Below, in pieces: positions 36,713-45,709 of a stretch of 64,000 bases of DNA; position 1 is the first letter of the stretch, and the number at the start of each line of letters is the position of its first letter. The DNA is from Flavobacterium sp. ov086 (GTDB taxonomy: Bacteria > Bacteroidota > Bacteroidia > Flavobacteriales > Flavobacteriaceae). The position numbers and the translations under genes were made by a program. The notes under the pieces are model-generated. The model did no database searches, was not told where the DNA came from, and was given only the letters and a program-made list of their open reading frames with translations. The DNA is taken from NCBI RefSeq assembly GCF_900187965.1, contig NZ_FZNL01000011.1, positions 117,970-181,969 on the forward strand. The letters run 5' to 3'.

Positions 36713-38386
36713 CTACTTTTTAGTTTTTGTACTTGCTTTTGCTGGTTTTACTGCTGGTTTCTTTTTATCATAATTTAAGGTTTCTTGCCTGACTTTCAGC
36801 GGAACATCTTTGTTCTTGGCTTCGTCATCTTTTCCTTCCTTGATTAATTTGTCATTCATTTCATTTTCTTCTGCGGTAAAAATATCGTCTTTCGACTTTA
36901 TTCGTTCATCACCACGCCAGACTAAACCTCTTAATTTACGGGCATTTTCGGGTAAATCGGCTTCGGGATAGATATCACCATCAACTTTATTATAGAATGT
37001 AATCGTTTCTATGGCATTATTTTCCAGAATCAGATTGATTTTACTACTCACATTTTTATTGATTCCGATGAGTTCTTTTTCATCATTTCGCATGAAATAA
37101 ATGACTTCGGTATTTTTGATAACATCAACATCATGAAGTTTTCCATCTCTGAATTTTCCAAATAAATTGATTCCCTTGACTTGATTATAACCGGTTCCGA
37201 GTGTGTCCCGCGAGACGAGAAAGGTGTTATTGAGTACTTTTAACGAATCTAATTTTTTGGTGGTATTATCGCCAATTAAATGCATGACTTCTCCGGTAAT
37301 CTGATTATCGCCATTCCATAAAATCGGGCTTCCTATTAGTTTTGTCAAAGCGGTTTTAGAATTTGAATGAATAGAATCACATTTTCCGCTCATGTCTATT
37401 TTAAAGAAACGAACATTTTTGTACGCTCTTAAAATTCGTTCACCTTCTTTGCCGGTAACCATTAATTTTTGTCCGTGAATGTAAACCGAATCCTTTTCAA
37501 CAAGGTTGATTGCAACCGCTCTTTTGGTTACAAACATCGAATCTTTCAGTTTGTAAATTTCGGCATAATGTCCTTTTACAATTCCGCGATTTATAGAATC
37601 TGTAATCTTTACATTTCGCGTTGCCGATGCAAATTCAACATTTCTATCATAATACAAACTATCGCCCTCGATAAGTCTGTCATCATATTTTATATAGGAT
37701 TTCCGTAAAAAGTGGGCGAGGTTTTTCTTGGTATCATAAAAACCTTTTTCTGTATAAATATAATTAGCTTTACTGGTAATCGTTGATGGACCAAACAAAT
37801 AAGTATGTCCTGAATTGCTATAATAATCTAAGTGATTTGATTTTATAACGTATTTTGGATTTGTAATTGTTACTTCGGTTAAAAACTGAAATTTCTTTTC
37901 CTCAACATAATATCTACCTGATTTACTTACCAGCGTATTGTCTTTATTGACAATTGTACCTTTTGTATTGTAAAAAACCTGCTGAACATTTCGATCAAAA
38001 TTAATTGTATCCGTGCTTAAAGTAGCGTCAGGCGAACTCATAACAGCATCTCCGGTTGCAAAAGCTTTTTTTGCGTTTCCACTATATTCGGCATATTTAC
38101 TATTAAGGAACAAAGTATCACCTTGCACTAATTGTACATTTCCAAAAGCTTTGATGTAGTTTTCTTTCTGAAAGAAATAAGCTTTATTACAAGTTAATAC
38201 GACACCATCATGATTTACTTTTACATTTCCGGTAAGCAAAATCCCGTCAGGCACTAAAACTTGATTAACTTCTACAAGGTCAGAATTCTCAATATTAATT
38301 GTTTTTGGTTTTGGCGCTTGTGCAAAAATGGATTGTACGCTTAACAAAAGCAAACAGTAAGATATGAAAAAGAGTGATTTCTTCAA
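36713..38386 (-). CDS. OstA-like/LptA-type exported protein
   Basis: 557 aa with signal peptide (MKKSLFFISYCLLLLSVQSIFAQ). It uses a TTG start at 38386: no in-frame ATG is available before the upstream stop. The N-terminal 250 residues show OstA/LptA beta-jellyroll repeats (GILLTGNVKVNHDGVVLTCN, YIKAFGNVQLVQGDTLFLNS), the fold that carries lipopolysaccharide across the periplasm. The C-terminal half is longer than LptA and lacks the LptD barrel; a basic Lys-rich tail ends it. A role in LPS or lipid export is inferred from the fold. Confidence 0.82.
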   Translation of the reverse strand: MKKSLFFISYCLLLLSVQSIFAQAPKPKTINIENSDLVEVNQVLVPDGILLTGNVKVNHDGVVLTCNKAYFFQKENYIKAFGNVQLVQGDTLFLNSKYAEYSGNAKKAFATGDAVMSSPDATLSTDTINFDRNVQQVFYNTKGTIVNKDNTLVSKSGRYYVEEKKFQFLTEVTITNPKYVIKSNHLDYYSNSGHTYLFGPSTITSKANYIYTEKGFYDTKKNLAHFLRKSYIKYDDRLIEGDSLYYDRNVEFASATRNVKITDSINRGIVKGHYAEIYKLKDSMFVTKRAVAINLVEKDSVYIHGQKLMVTGKEGERILRAYKNVRFFKIDMSGKCDSIHSNSKTALTKLIGSPILWNGDNQITGEVMHLIGDNTTKKLDSLKVLNNTFLVSRDTLGTGYNQVKGINLFGKFRDGKLHDVDVIKNTEVIYFMRNDEKELIGINKNVSSKINLILENNAIETITFYNKVDGDIYPEADLPENARKLRGLVWRGDERIKSKDDIFTAEENEMNDKLIKEGKDDEAKNKDVPLKVRQETLNYDKKKPAVKPAKASTKTKK

Positions 38387-38480
38387 TTGATTAAATTTTT
38401 GTCAAATTTATGAAAAAGGTTACAACCTTATAATGTTATTAGGATTAAATTATATCTTTTTAGATACAAAGGTTTTCTTA

Positions 38481-38862
38481 GTAGGTTCAAAGTTACAGAG
38501 GTTCAAAGGGACAAAGGTTTAAAGATTCAATAAGGACTGTGATATTTCTGGTAAAATGAATTTTTATAGGGAATGTATATCGTAGAGACATACAGCAGTG
38601 CGTCTAATATGGAGTAGGTTCAAAGTTGCAGAGGCTCAAAGGGACAAAGGTTTAAAGATTCAATAAGGACTGTGATATTTCTGGTAAAATGAATTTTTAT
38701 AGGTAATGTATATCGTAGAGACATACAGCAGTGCGTCTAATATGGAGTAGGTTCAAAGGTTCAGAGTAGCAAAGGGACAAAGGTTTGTTAGCTTTTTTTG
38801 TAAACGAATTTTATGCACAATGTATATCGTAGAGACACATAGCAGTGCGTCTAACATAAAGA
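38481..38862. repeat. 133-bp direct tandem repeats with inverted end copy
   Basis: Units 38481-38613 and 38614-38746 are both 133 bases and nearly identical (GTAGGTTCAAAGTT..., AATAAGGACTGTGATATTTC, then hairpin AGACATACAGCAGTGCGTCT). A third, diverged unit runs to about 38862. An inverse copy of the purine arm (CTTTGTCCCTTTGAGCC..., 38904-38938) faces it, making the whole array an inverted repeat. Confidence 0.8.
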
Positions 38863-38986
38863 AAGTGATATGCATTCAAAATGTTTTAAGTCCTTAAAAA
38901 AACTTTGTCCCTTTGAGCCTCTGTAACTTTGAACCTTTTTTTAGTTACCAACAAAAGGTAAAACTATTTCGTTGTAGTTATATTTT

Positions 38987-38994
38987 TAGATTTG
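38987..38994 (+). promoter_or_regulatory. Candidate -7 element (TAGATTTG) of the GH13 lipoprotein gene
   Basis: Matches TAnnTTTG 113 bases before the ATG at 39107. The nearest upstream TTG is too close for a standard -33, so this is a pattern match only. Confidence 0.35.
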
Positions 38995-39106
38995 AAATTA
39001 GTGAGAGTTTCTTCTGAGTTTTAAAATTTAGCTTAAATTTAAAAAATGGTTTCTTGTATTGATTCAATCTTTATGATTCAGTTAAGAAACAGTTTATAAA
39101 ACAGAT

Positions 39107-40978
39107 ATGATAAATAAAAGAATTATAGTTGCAGGAATGGCTGTGACAATGCTGTTTTCGGCATGTAAAACAAAAGATTTAAAAATGAATACTGTTAAAG
39201 AAGAAGTTTCTACAGATAAGAAAATTGTAGTGTATCAGGTTTTTACACGTTTATTTGGAAACAAAAATACCAGCAACAAACCTTGGGGAACTATTGAAGA
39301 AAACGGAGTAGGGAAGTTCAATGATTTTACAGATAAAGCACTTCATGAAATTAAAGATTTAGGCGTTACATATATTTGGTATACCGGAGTTCCGCATCAT
39401 GCACTGGTTCGAGATTATACGGCTTACGGAATTTCAAATGATGATCCTGAAGTAGTAAAAGGCCGTGCAGGATCGCCTTATGCAGTAAAAGATTATTACA
39501 ATGTAAATCCTGATTTGGCAATAAATCCTGCAAATAGATTACAGGAATTTGAGGCTTTAATTGCCAGAACTCATAAAGCGGGATTAAAGCTGATTATTGA
39601 TATTGTTCCAAATCATATTGCGAGAAAATATGAGGGAAAGAATAATCCTGATGGAGTTAAGGATTTTGGTGCGAATGATGATGTAAATGTAGAATACAAA
39701 AGAGATAATAACTTCTATTATATCCCGAAAGAGCATTTTGAAATTCCAAATGGAGATATTCCGTTAAACGGAGAAAAGAATCCTATGATTGATGGTTTCT
39801 TTGATGAAAACCCAGCAAAATGGACTGGAAATGGTTCCCGAAAAGTAAAACCGGATCAAAACGATTGGTACGAAACGGTAAAAGTAAATTATGGTATTCG
39901 TCCTGATGGCTCTAAAGATTTTCCGGAGCTTCCGGCTGGATTTGATCAAAAATCGTATGCAGAACATTTTGCTTTTTGGCAGGATAAAGATGTTCCGGAT
40001 TCCTGGAAAAAATTCAAATCGATTGCTTTGTATTGGACAGCAAAAGGTGTTGATGGTTTCCGTTATGATATGGCAGAGATGGTTCCGTATGAATTTTGGA
40101 GTTATATGAATTCGGCTATCAAAATGAAAAATCCTAATGCTTTTTTATTGGCAGAAGTTTATAATCCGAATGAATATCGCAATTATATCCGTTTAGGAAA
40201 AATGGATTATTTGTATGATAAAGTAGAAACGTATGATAAACTGAAAGACATTATCAGAGGAAAATCTTCGCCTGACGGATTATCAGATATTCAAAAAGGA
40301 ATGCATGATATAGAACATCATATGTTACATTTTCTGGATAATCACGATGAACAAAGATTAGCAAGCCCTGAATTTGCTGGAACTCCCGAAAGAGGAAAAC
40401 CTTTGATGGTGGTTTCGACAACAATAAGCACTTCGCCAACAATGGTTTATTTTGGACAGGAAGTAGGAGAGGCAGGAAATGAAAATGCAGGTTTTGGAAC
40501 GCATTCAAGAACTTCGATTTTCGATTATGTAGGAGTTCCAAATCACCAACGCTGGATGAACGACGGAAAATTTGATGGAGGAAAATTATCAGATTCAGAA
40601 AGAAGTCTTCGTGATTTTTATAAAAGATTGTTGAATTTTTCGATTAATAGTTCGGCTTTAATGGGAGATTTCCAAGAGATACAATCTGTAAATCGTCAGA
40701 ATAATGTAGGTTATGATGAATTGATTTATTCTTATGTCCGTTGGTCTGAAACTCAAAAACTGATAATTGTAACAAATTTTTCTTCTGAAAAAACAAGTGA
40801 ATTTGATTTGAAGATTCCATCAGATGTTATTTTAAAATGGAATTTAAAAGATGGAGAATATATTCTTACGGATCAATTGTACTCGAATAATAAAAATATT
40901 TTGCTTGTAAAGAATGGTGAAGGAACTGTTATAATTAAAATAGCACCTTCGGAATCGTTTATTTATGAAGTGAAATAG
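39107..40978 (+). CDS. GH13 alpha-amylase-family lipoprotein of the PUL
   Basis: 623 aa. Lipoprotein signal with lipobox FSAC (Cys20). TIM-barrel GH13 with the usual order: region I DIVPNH (about 165), nucleophile Asp in GVDGFRYDMAEMV (about 321), acid Glu in AFLLAEVYNP (about 350), and LDNHDEQR (about 410). A C-terminal beta domain follows. It is expected on the cell surface as the endo-acting alpha-glucan-cleaving enzyme (SusG role) for the PUL encoded convergently at 41057-55838. Bond preference (alpha-1,4, 1,6 or other) cannot be told from the motifs. A shared terminator separates it from the opposite operon. Confidence 0.88.
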   Translation: MINKRIIVAGMAVTMLFSACKTKDLKMNTVKEEVSTDKKIVVYQVFTRLFGNKNTSNKPWGTIEENGVGKFNDFTDKALHEIKDLGVTYIWYTGVPHHALVRDYTAYGISNDDPEVVKGRAGSPYAVKDYYNVNPDLAINPANRLQEFEALIARTHKAGLKLIIDIVPNHIARKYEGKNNPDGVKDFGANDDVNVEYKRDNNFYYIPKEHFEIPNGDIPLNGEKNPMIDGFFDENPAKWTGNGSRKVKPDQNDWYETVKVNYGIRPDGSKDFPELPAGFDQKSYAEHFAFWQDKDVPDSWKKFKSIALYWTAKGVDGFRYDMAEMVPYEFWSYMNSAIKMKNPNAFLLAEVYNPNEYRNYIRLGKMDYLYDKVETYDKLKDIIRGKSSPDGLSDIQKGMHDIEHHMLHFLDNHDEQRLASPEFAGTPERGKPLMVVSTTISTSPTMVYFGQEVGEAGNENAGFGTHSRTSIFDYVGVPNHQRWMNDGKFDGGKLSDSERSLRDFYKRLLNFSINSSALMGDFQEIQSVNRQNNVGYDELIYSYVRWSETQKLIIVTNFSSEKTSEFDLKIPSDVILKWNLKDGEYILTDQLYSNNKNILLVKNGEGTVIIKIAPSESFIYEVK

Positions 40979-40984
40979 TTAATT

Positions 40985-41028
40985 AAACCCGACAGTCCCG
41001 AAGCCTGGGGATAAAACCTGTCGGGTTT
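40985..41028. terminator. Bidirectional terminator between the two GH13 genes
   Basis: Perfect 11-bp stem AAACCCGACAG/CTGTCGGGTTT; the 22-base loop carries a small palindrome-like TCCCGAAGCCTGGGGA, also seen as a variant near 2929. Confidence 0.8.
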
Positions 41029-41056
41029 GCTTTATAAAACTTTGTAAGATGAAAAC

Positions 41057-42682
41057 TTAGTTTTTATAAATAATAAAACTATTTGGTTTTAAAAGTGTGT
41101 TTCCTATTAATACTTTAGAATTCTGAGGCAGTGTGATTACTTTTTTTATGCCAAAGTTAATAATAACAGTAATTTTTTCTCCTTCGAATAATCTTGTAAA
41201 AGAAATTTGATCTTTTGAATATTCAAGATTTTCATAAGTTCCGTATTGTAAAACTTTTTCTTTATTTCGTAAAGCGATTAGTTTTTTATAGCTGTTAAGA
41301 ATAGCGCTTTTTTGACTTTCTAAAACGTGAACATTTGTTTTTTTATAATCGGAATTAATTTTAATCCAGCTTTTTTCTTTAGAAAATCCTGCAAAAACGG
41401 TTGAATTCCATTGCATTGGACTTCGCGATTTATCACGATTGTGTTCGTTTCCTTCAAGAAGTGCTTCTGCATTATTTTTGCCTTTTTCAATTGCCAGTTT
41501 ATAATGTGTTCTTCCTTGTATATCGACCATTTCGTCAATTTTTTTGGCAATAATATTGTGCATTCCTATTTCTTCTCCATAATAAATAAACGGAACCCCT
41601 TTTGCAGTAAGCATCAAAGCTGTTAAAGCAATTGCTCTGTCTGTTTTGCCATCTGCCAGTCTATCTATCATTCTAGGCATGTCGTGGCTGCCAAAGAATA
41701 AAGTGGGATAATTGCTCATGTTTTTCTCCATACTTTGCAATTCATCAAAAATACGTTGTGTAGAGAACTTTTTGATGCTTCCGAAATTGAAATTAAAAAC
41801 AACATCTAGTAAATCTTGTGATTGATATTGCTTTAGGACTTCGATTTTATCGCTGCCTATTTCTCCCACAATAAATCGGTTATCATATTCATTTACCGTA
41901 GATTTTATAATTCGCATAGCATTTTTTACACCTTCCTGATCAATGTCGTTTATGTGATCTTGTTTTCCGTCTTTCATCGGATTATCTTTTGTAATTCCGT
42001 TGGTGGTTAAGAAATTAATGACATCCAATCGAAAACCATCTACACCGGAATTAAGCCAAAAACGCAATACATTCTGAATCTCAGCAACAACTTTAGGATT
42101 TGACCAGTTAAGATCGGCCATTCTATTATCAAATTTATGATAATAGTATTGGTTGGTTATAGGATCTTTTTCCCATGCCGTTCCTCCAAAAAAGGATTCC
42201 CAATTATTGGGTTCATCTTTCCAGATATAGTAATCACGATACGGATTATCTTTTGATTTCCTTGATTCCTGAAACCATTTACTGTCAGTAGAAGTATGAT
42301 TAAAAACCATATCTATAATTACTTTAATACCACGCTTGTGCGATTCATTTAGAAATGTATCAAAGTCGGCTTTGTTACCATATGTTGGATCTACTTCATA
42401 ATAATTGGCAACATCATAGCCGTTATCTACTTTTGGAGAGGTTAAAAAAGGAGTAAGCCAAATACCTTTTATCCCCAGATTTTGTAAATAATCCAGTTTC
42501 TCAGTCATTCCTTTAAAATCGCCGTATCCATCACCATTACTATCGGCATAACTAGGCATGTAAATTTGATAGAAAACAGATTCTTTCCACCATTTTTTAT
42601 CAACGGTTTTTTGAGCAAAACCAATACTTGTTTGTATCATTAAAAAGAAAAAGAATAAGCGATTTAGTGTGTTGGATTTCAT
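41057..42682 (-). CDS. Periplasmic GH13 alpha-glucosidase-like enzyme
   Basis: 541 aa with signal peptide (MKSNTLNRLFFFFLMIQTSIGFAQ). GH13 of the oligo-1,6-glucosidase/alpha-glucosidase type: WWKESVFYQIYMPSYADSNG start, IDMVFNHTS (region I), nucleophile in GVDGFRLDVINFL (about 220), acid Glu in FIVGEIGSD (about 268), FFGSHDMPRMIDR where most relatives have NHD. It is predicted to split imported oligosaccharides in the periplasm. Last gene of the operon, 9 bases after the 570-aa gene. Confidence 0.9.
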   Translation of the reverse strand: MKSNTLNRLFFFFLMIQTSIGFAQKTVDKKWWKESVFYQIYMPSYADSNGDGYGDFKGMTEKLDYLQNLGIKGIWLTPFLTSPKVDNGYDVANYYEVDPTYGNKADFDTFLNESHKRGIKVIIDMVFNHTSTDSKWFQESRKSKDNPYRDYYIWKDEPNNWESFFGGTAWEKDPITNQYYYHKFDNRMADLNWSNPKVVAEIQNVLRFWLNSGVDGFRLDVINFLTTNGITKDNPMKDGKQDHINDIDQEGVKNAMRIIKSTVNEYDNRFIVGEIGSDKIEVLKQYQSQDLLDVVFNFNFGSIKKFSTQRIFDELQSMEKNMSNYPTLFFGSHDMPRMIDRLADGKTDRAIALTALMLTAKGVPFIYYGEEIGMHNIIAKKIDEMVDIQGRTHYKLAIEKGKNNAEALLEGNEHNRDKSRSPMQWNSTVFAGFSKEKSWIKINSDYKKTNVHVLESQKSAILNSYKKLIALRNKEKVLQYGTYENLEYSKDQISFTRLFEGEKITVIINFGIKKVITLPQNSKVLIGNTLLKPNSFIIYKN

Positions 42683-42691
42683 AGTAAGATT

Positions 42692-44404
42692 TTACTTTTT
42701 CTGTTGAAATTTATAATCCACTACAATTCCGTTAATTAACATTTTTTCTCCTTCGTATGTTATTTTTCCGCTTGACGGCACAATTACTATTACGGCAGAA
42801 CTTAATGCTTCGATTTTTATTTTAGAGGAAGAAGAAATATTCCTGGCAATGAAACTTCCGGAAACAGTATTGTATAGATCTACTTTTTTACCTTTTTGAG
42901 TTTTTATAGTAACTGTTTTACTTTCAGAATAGGGATTGTAATACAGGTAAGAAGGATAAGCTTTATCACTATAAAAATCGGTTGCCAATAAATCAAGCTG
43001 TAGTATTCCGGTAACATTCGTTGCACGGATAATGCTTCCAAAAATGCCAACATGACCACTTCCGTAAACACTAAATTGAGATTCTTTAGGATTTTGACCT
43101 AATACCCAAAGCGGACCGTCACCTTGTGCTACGGGGCCTTTTAAGTTTTCGTGTTCTTTATAACTCGATTGACGAATAATTCCTTCATATCCAATTACTC
43201 CTTTTGTAACTTGGGCAAATTCAGGAATAGTCTGATGTTCTTTTGGCATGTACTGTGGGTAGAAAAAACGGGAAGCATTAGCTGCGTTCAACATCCATTT
43301 TCCTATTGCAGCTGCATATGATTGATCGTATCTTACCATTGGTACTAACGGCCAGGCAGCATCATAGGTATTCATCAGAAAGCCATATCCGCCATGATCT
43401 ACAGTACTTCCAAAAGTACCTGAAATGTCAAAACCGTTCCAGTTTCCTACCAATGCACCCCAGCCTTCACGGCAAATTGGCGTTCCGTCAAAAGTCCAGT
43501 CTAACATTTTGTTTGTGTTATATTTTGTTCCTTCTTCGGCATTAATTCTTGCTGCTAAATAAGCTCCAAAAGGCATTAAAACTTCGTAAGTAGGGTTTTT
43601 AGATTGAGATTCTAAAGCTGTTAAAGCACTTTTTGCTCCTTTTAAATATTTGGCATCTCCAAATTTTTTGTATGCCATATACAAAACCCATGCATGTCCT
43701 GCAGCGGCATCTGGCTGAGTACAGATATGATTTGTCATTGGCGTCATTTTCGCATAATCAAAATAAGAATAATCATAATTTCCATTTAAAATTAAATCAG
43801 CCTCGTAGAATTTATTTGCGATAGTTCTGGCAATTTCAGTAAAACCGGGTTCATTTGGATATTTGTCATAAACAGCAAAGAACAAAAGATTAGGATATAC
43901 ATCATACCACCAGTCACGACCGTAACCTCCGCCAAGCAAAGCAACTTCGGGACACGTATTATTCATCATAATATCCCAGTTTGTTTCTTTGTTGAAGTAG
44001 TTTTTAAGCATTCCAACATAATTCAGATTTGGCTGGTTTTTATCAATACCCACTAATGTTGCGCCTAAAGTTGCGCCCATTGTAGCCAGAGCTTCATGAA
44101 ACATTCCATTATTGTGATCGGGACCTTGCCTTACATCGCCCACAGCTGTATATAAACCTACAACGGTTTCAGGGAAGTTTTTTTTGCTGTCGTCCATCCA
44201 AACCATTGGCCAAAACTTTCCTTTGGCATTAAAATCATACACGGTTTTATCAAAATCTAAAGCTAGTTTCTTATAATCAATAATCTTCAACTGCTGTGGA
44301 AGATTTGGCATTTGGTCTATGCGAGGTATCTTTTGCTGTTTTATTTGTGCCGTTGTATTTAAAGCAAACAGACATGAAACAGTAAGTTTTATAAATGTAT
44401 TCAT
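42692..44404 (-). CDS. Unrecognised 570-aa secreted protein of the PUL, probable carbohydrate-active enzyme
   Basis: I cannot assign a family. A signal peptide (MNTFIKLTVSCLFALNTTAQ) makes it periplasmic. The first 400 residues are helix-rich with aromatic and acidic patches (FWPMVWMDDSKKNF, GPDHNNGMFHEALATMG, GGGYGRDWWYDVYPNL, DAAAGHAWVLYMAYKKF, CREGWGALVGNWNGFDISG, STVDHGGYGFLMNTYDAAWP), a pattern resembling (alpha/alpha)-barrel glycoside hydrolases or lyases. The last 130 form a beta-sandwich-like domain (SSKIKIEALSSAVIVIVPSS). It lies between the MFS and GH13 genes, within 20 bases of each, so it very likely acts on the same sugar. Candidate new enzyme family. Confidence 0.6.
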   Translation of the reverse strand: MNTFIKLTVSCLFALNTTAQIKQQKIPRIDQMPNLPQQLKIIDYKKLALDFDKTVYDFNAKGKFWPMVWMDDSKKNFPETVVGLYTAVGDVRQGPDHNNGMFHEALATMGATLGATLVGIDKNQPNLNYVGMLKNYFNKETNWDIMMNNTCPEVALLGGGYGRDWWYDVYPNLLFFAVYDKYPNEPGFTEIARTIANKFYEADLILNGNYDYSYFDYAKMTPMTNHICTQPDAAAGHAWVLYMAYKKFGDAKYLKGAKSALTALESQSKNPTYEVLMPFGAYLAARINAEEGTKYNTNKMLDWTFDGTPICREGWGALVGNWNGFDISGTFGSTVDHGGYGFLMNTYDAAWPLVPMVRYDQSYAAAIGKWMLNAANASRFFYPQYMPKEHQTIPEFAQVTKGVIGYEGIIRQSSYKEHENLKGPVAQGDGPLWVLGQNPKESQFSVYGSGHVGIFGSIIRATNVTGILQLDLLATDFYSDKAYPSYLYYNPYSESKTVTIKTQKGKKVDLYNTVSGSFIARNISSSSKIKIEALSSAVIVIVPSSGKITYEGEKMLINGIVVDYKFQQKK

Positions 44405-44422
44405 TTCTTTGAGTGTTTAATT

Positions 44423-45709
44423 TTAAAGCAATTTTACTGTTGCTTCATCTAAGATTTTTGGTGTAATTTCTATTTCCGGAGAAAGTTCTAATCCTTGTTT
44501 GATAATTTTTTTGCTAATAAAAATGGAGCATAATTGTAATAATGCAATTATTCCGATTGCATATCTGAGCGCAAAATCTTCAGAAACGGTATAATATAAT
44601 GTCAGGAAAGTTCCGGCACCCAGAAGTCTGCCAATGTAAAGTCCTGCTTCATGATTTAGGATATAAGCAAACTCACCTCTTTTTTCTATGCGGGATACAA
44701 TGTCAATTACTTTTAACTGAATAGGGAAGTAGGCCAGATCCATTAAGGGTTTTGCGATGAGTAATAACAACAAAAAGAGAATCACGCCAGTTTTGTCAAA
44801 AAGCAAGCCGTTTAAGCATGCGCCTAAAGCAAATAAAATTAGTCCGACTGAAAAGATTTTGATTCTGTCTGATGGTTTTGAAAATCGTCCAATAAAGTAA
44901 ATTATGATTGCAGCCAAGACCGCTCCTATAGATTGTGCTTTTCCCAAAGCGCCTTCTTCACCTAATATCTTAAAAATTAGCATTGCAGGAGCTGTTACTA
45001 AAAATCCTTGTGCTAAACCTTTGAAGGTTGCGAGCGATAATAGTTTATACCATAAAGGATGGAATTTGAAAAAGATATATTGTTTTTGCACCGGATTTTC
45101 AAATTTGCCTCTAAAACATACTATAGAGGCTATAATAGTAATTAGAAAAACGATTCCGGTAATGATTACATAGGCTTGATGCTTTTCAATTTCACCTGTT
45201 TTAGATTGTATAAACCAGCCAATTGTTGCGGGTATTGCAATAGCGATAATGGTATAAATAAAGGTTTCTAATCCGTAGTAATAATTACGATTCTGATCAT
45301 TGGTAATGGCTAATGCAAGATAATCACGATTAGACCAGTACAAACCAAAAGAAAGTCCCATTGTGATTCCGGCAACACCAATTCCGGTTAAATCGAGTGT
45401 TTTTAATGACATCATTATAATCATCGAAACACCACTTAACATCATCCCTATGGAATATAGTTTTCTTATATTGAAATGTTTCAATAGAAAGCCATTTAAT
45501 AAGAATGTAAGCGGAATCCCTGTATAAATTGCCAATTGATAAATAACAACTTTAGAGGTATCGTTGGAATTCCTCATAATATAAGCTGCTACAAAAATGT
45601 CAATAACGGGTAAAACTAATGCGTAAACTAGATTTGTAAAAATTAAGATGCGAAAATTGTGGGTTTGGCTTTTAAAATGATCAATTTCTGATATAAGTTT
45701 TTTAAACAT
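44423..45709 (-). CDS. MFS sugar transporter of the PUL
   Basis: 428-aa inner membrane protein with about 12 hydrophobic segments; no signal peptide cleavage. The major facilitator layout (LVYALVLPVIDIFVAAYIMR, GITMGLSFGLYWSNRDYLAL, AKPLMDLAYFPIQLKVIDIV) fits an oligosaccharide or monosaccharide importer; the specificity is unknown. Its ATG overlaps the GH130 stop by one base (TAATG), so uptake and phosphorolysis are translationally coupled, suggesting the MFS carries the GH130 substrate. Confidence 0.85.
   Translation of the reverse strand: MFKKLISEIDHFKSQTHNFRILIFTNLVYALVLPVIDIFVAAYIMRNSNDTSKVVIYQLAIYTGIPLTFLLNGFLLKHFNIRKLYSIGMMLSGVSMIIMMSLKTLDLTGIGVAGITMGLSFGLYWSNRDYLALAITNDQNRNYYYGLETFIYTIIAIAIPATIGWFIQSKTGEIEKHQAYVIITGIVFLITIIASIVCFRGKFENPVQKQYIFFKFHPLWYKLLSLATFKGLAQGFLVTAPAMLIFKILGEEGALGKAQSIGAVLAAIIIYFIGRFSKPSDRIKIFSVGLILFALGACLNGLLFDKTGVILFLLLLLIAKPLMDLAYFPIQLKVIDIVSRIEKRGEFAYILNHEAGLYIGRLLGAGTFLTLYYTVSEDFALRYAIGIIALLQLCSIFISKKIIKQGLELSPEIEITPKILDEATVKLL

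Larger units (their letters stand above)
38387..39106. other. 720-base intergenic region with repeats
   Basis: Holds 94 bases without features, then the repeat array at 38481-38862, its inverted copy near 38897-38938, and the promoter region of the GH13 lipoprotein gene. No ORF with coding character. Confidence 0.6.

Noticed and set aside
38481..38862. CRISPR array
   Set aside because: The repeats are 133 bases long, directly abutting, with no unique spacers and no cas genes.
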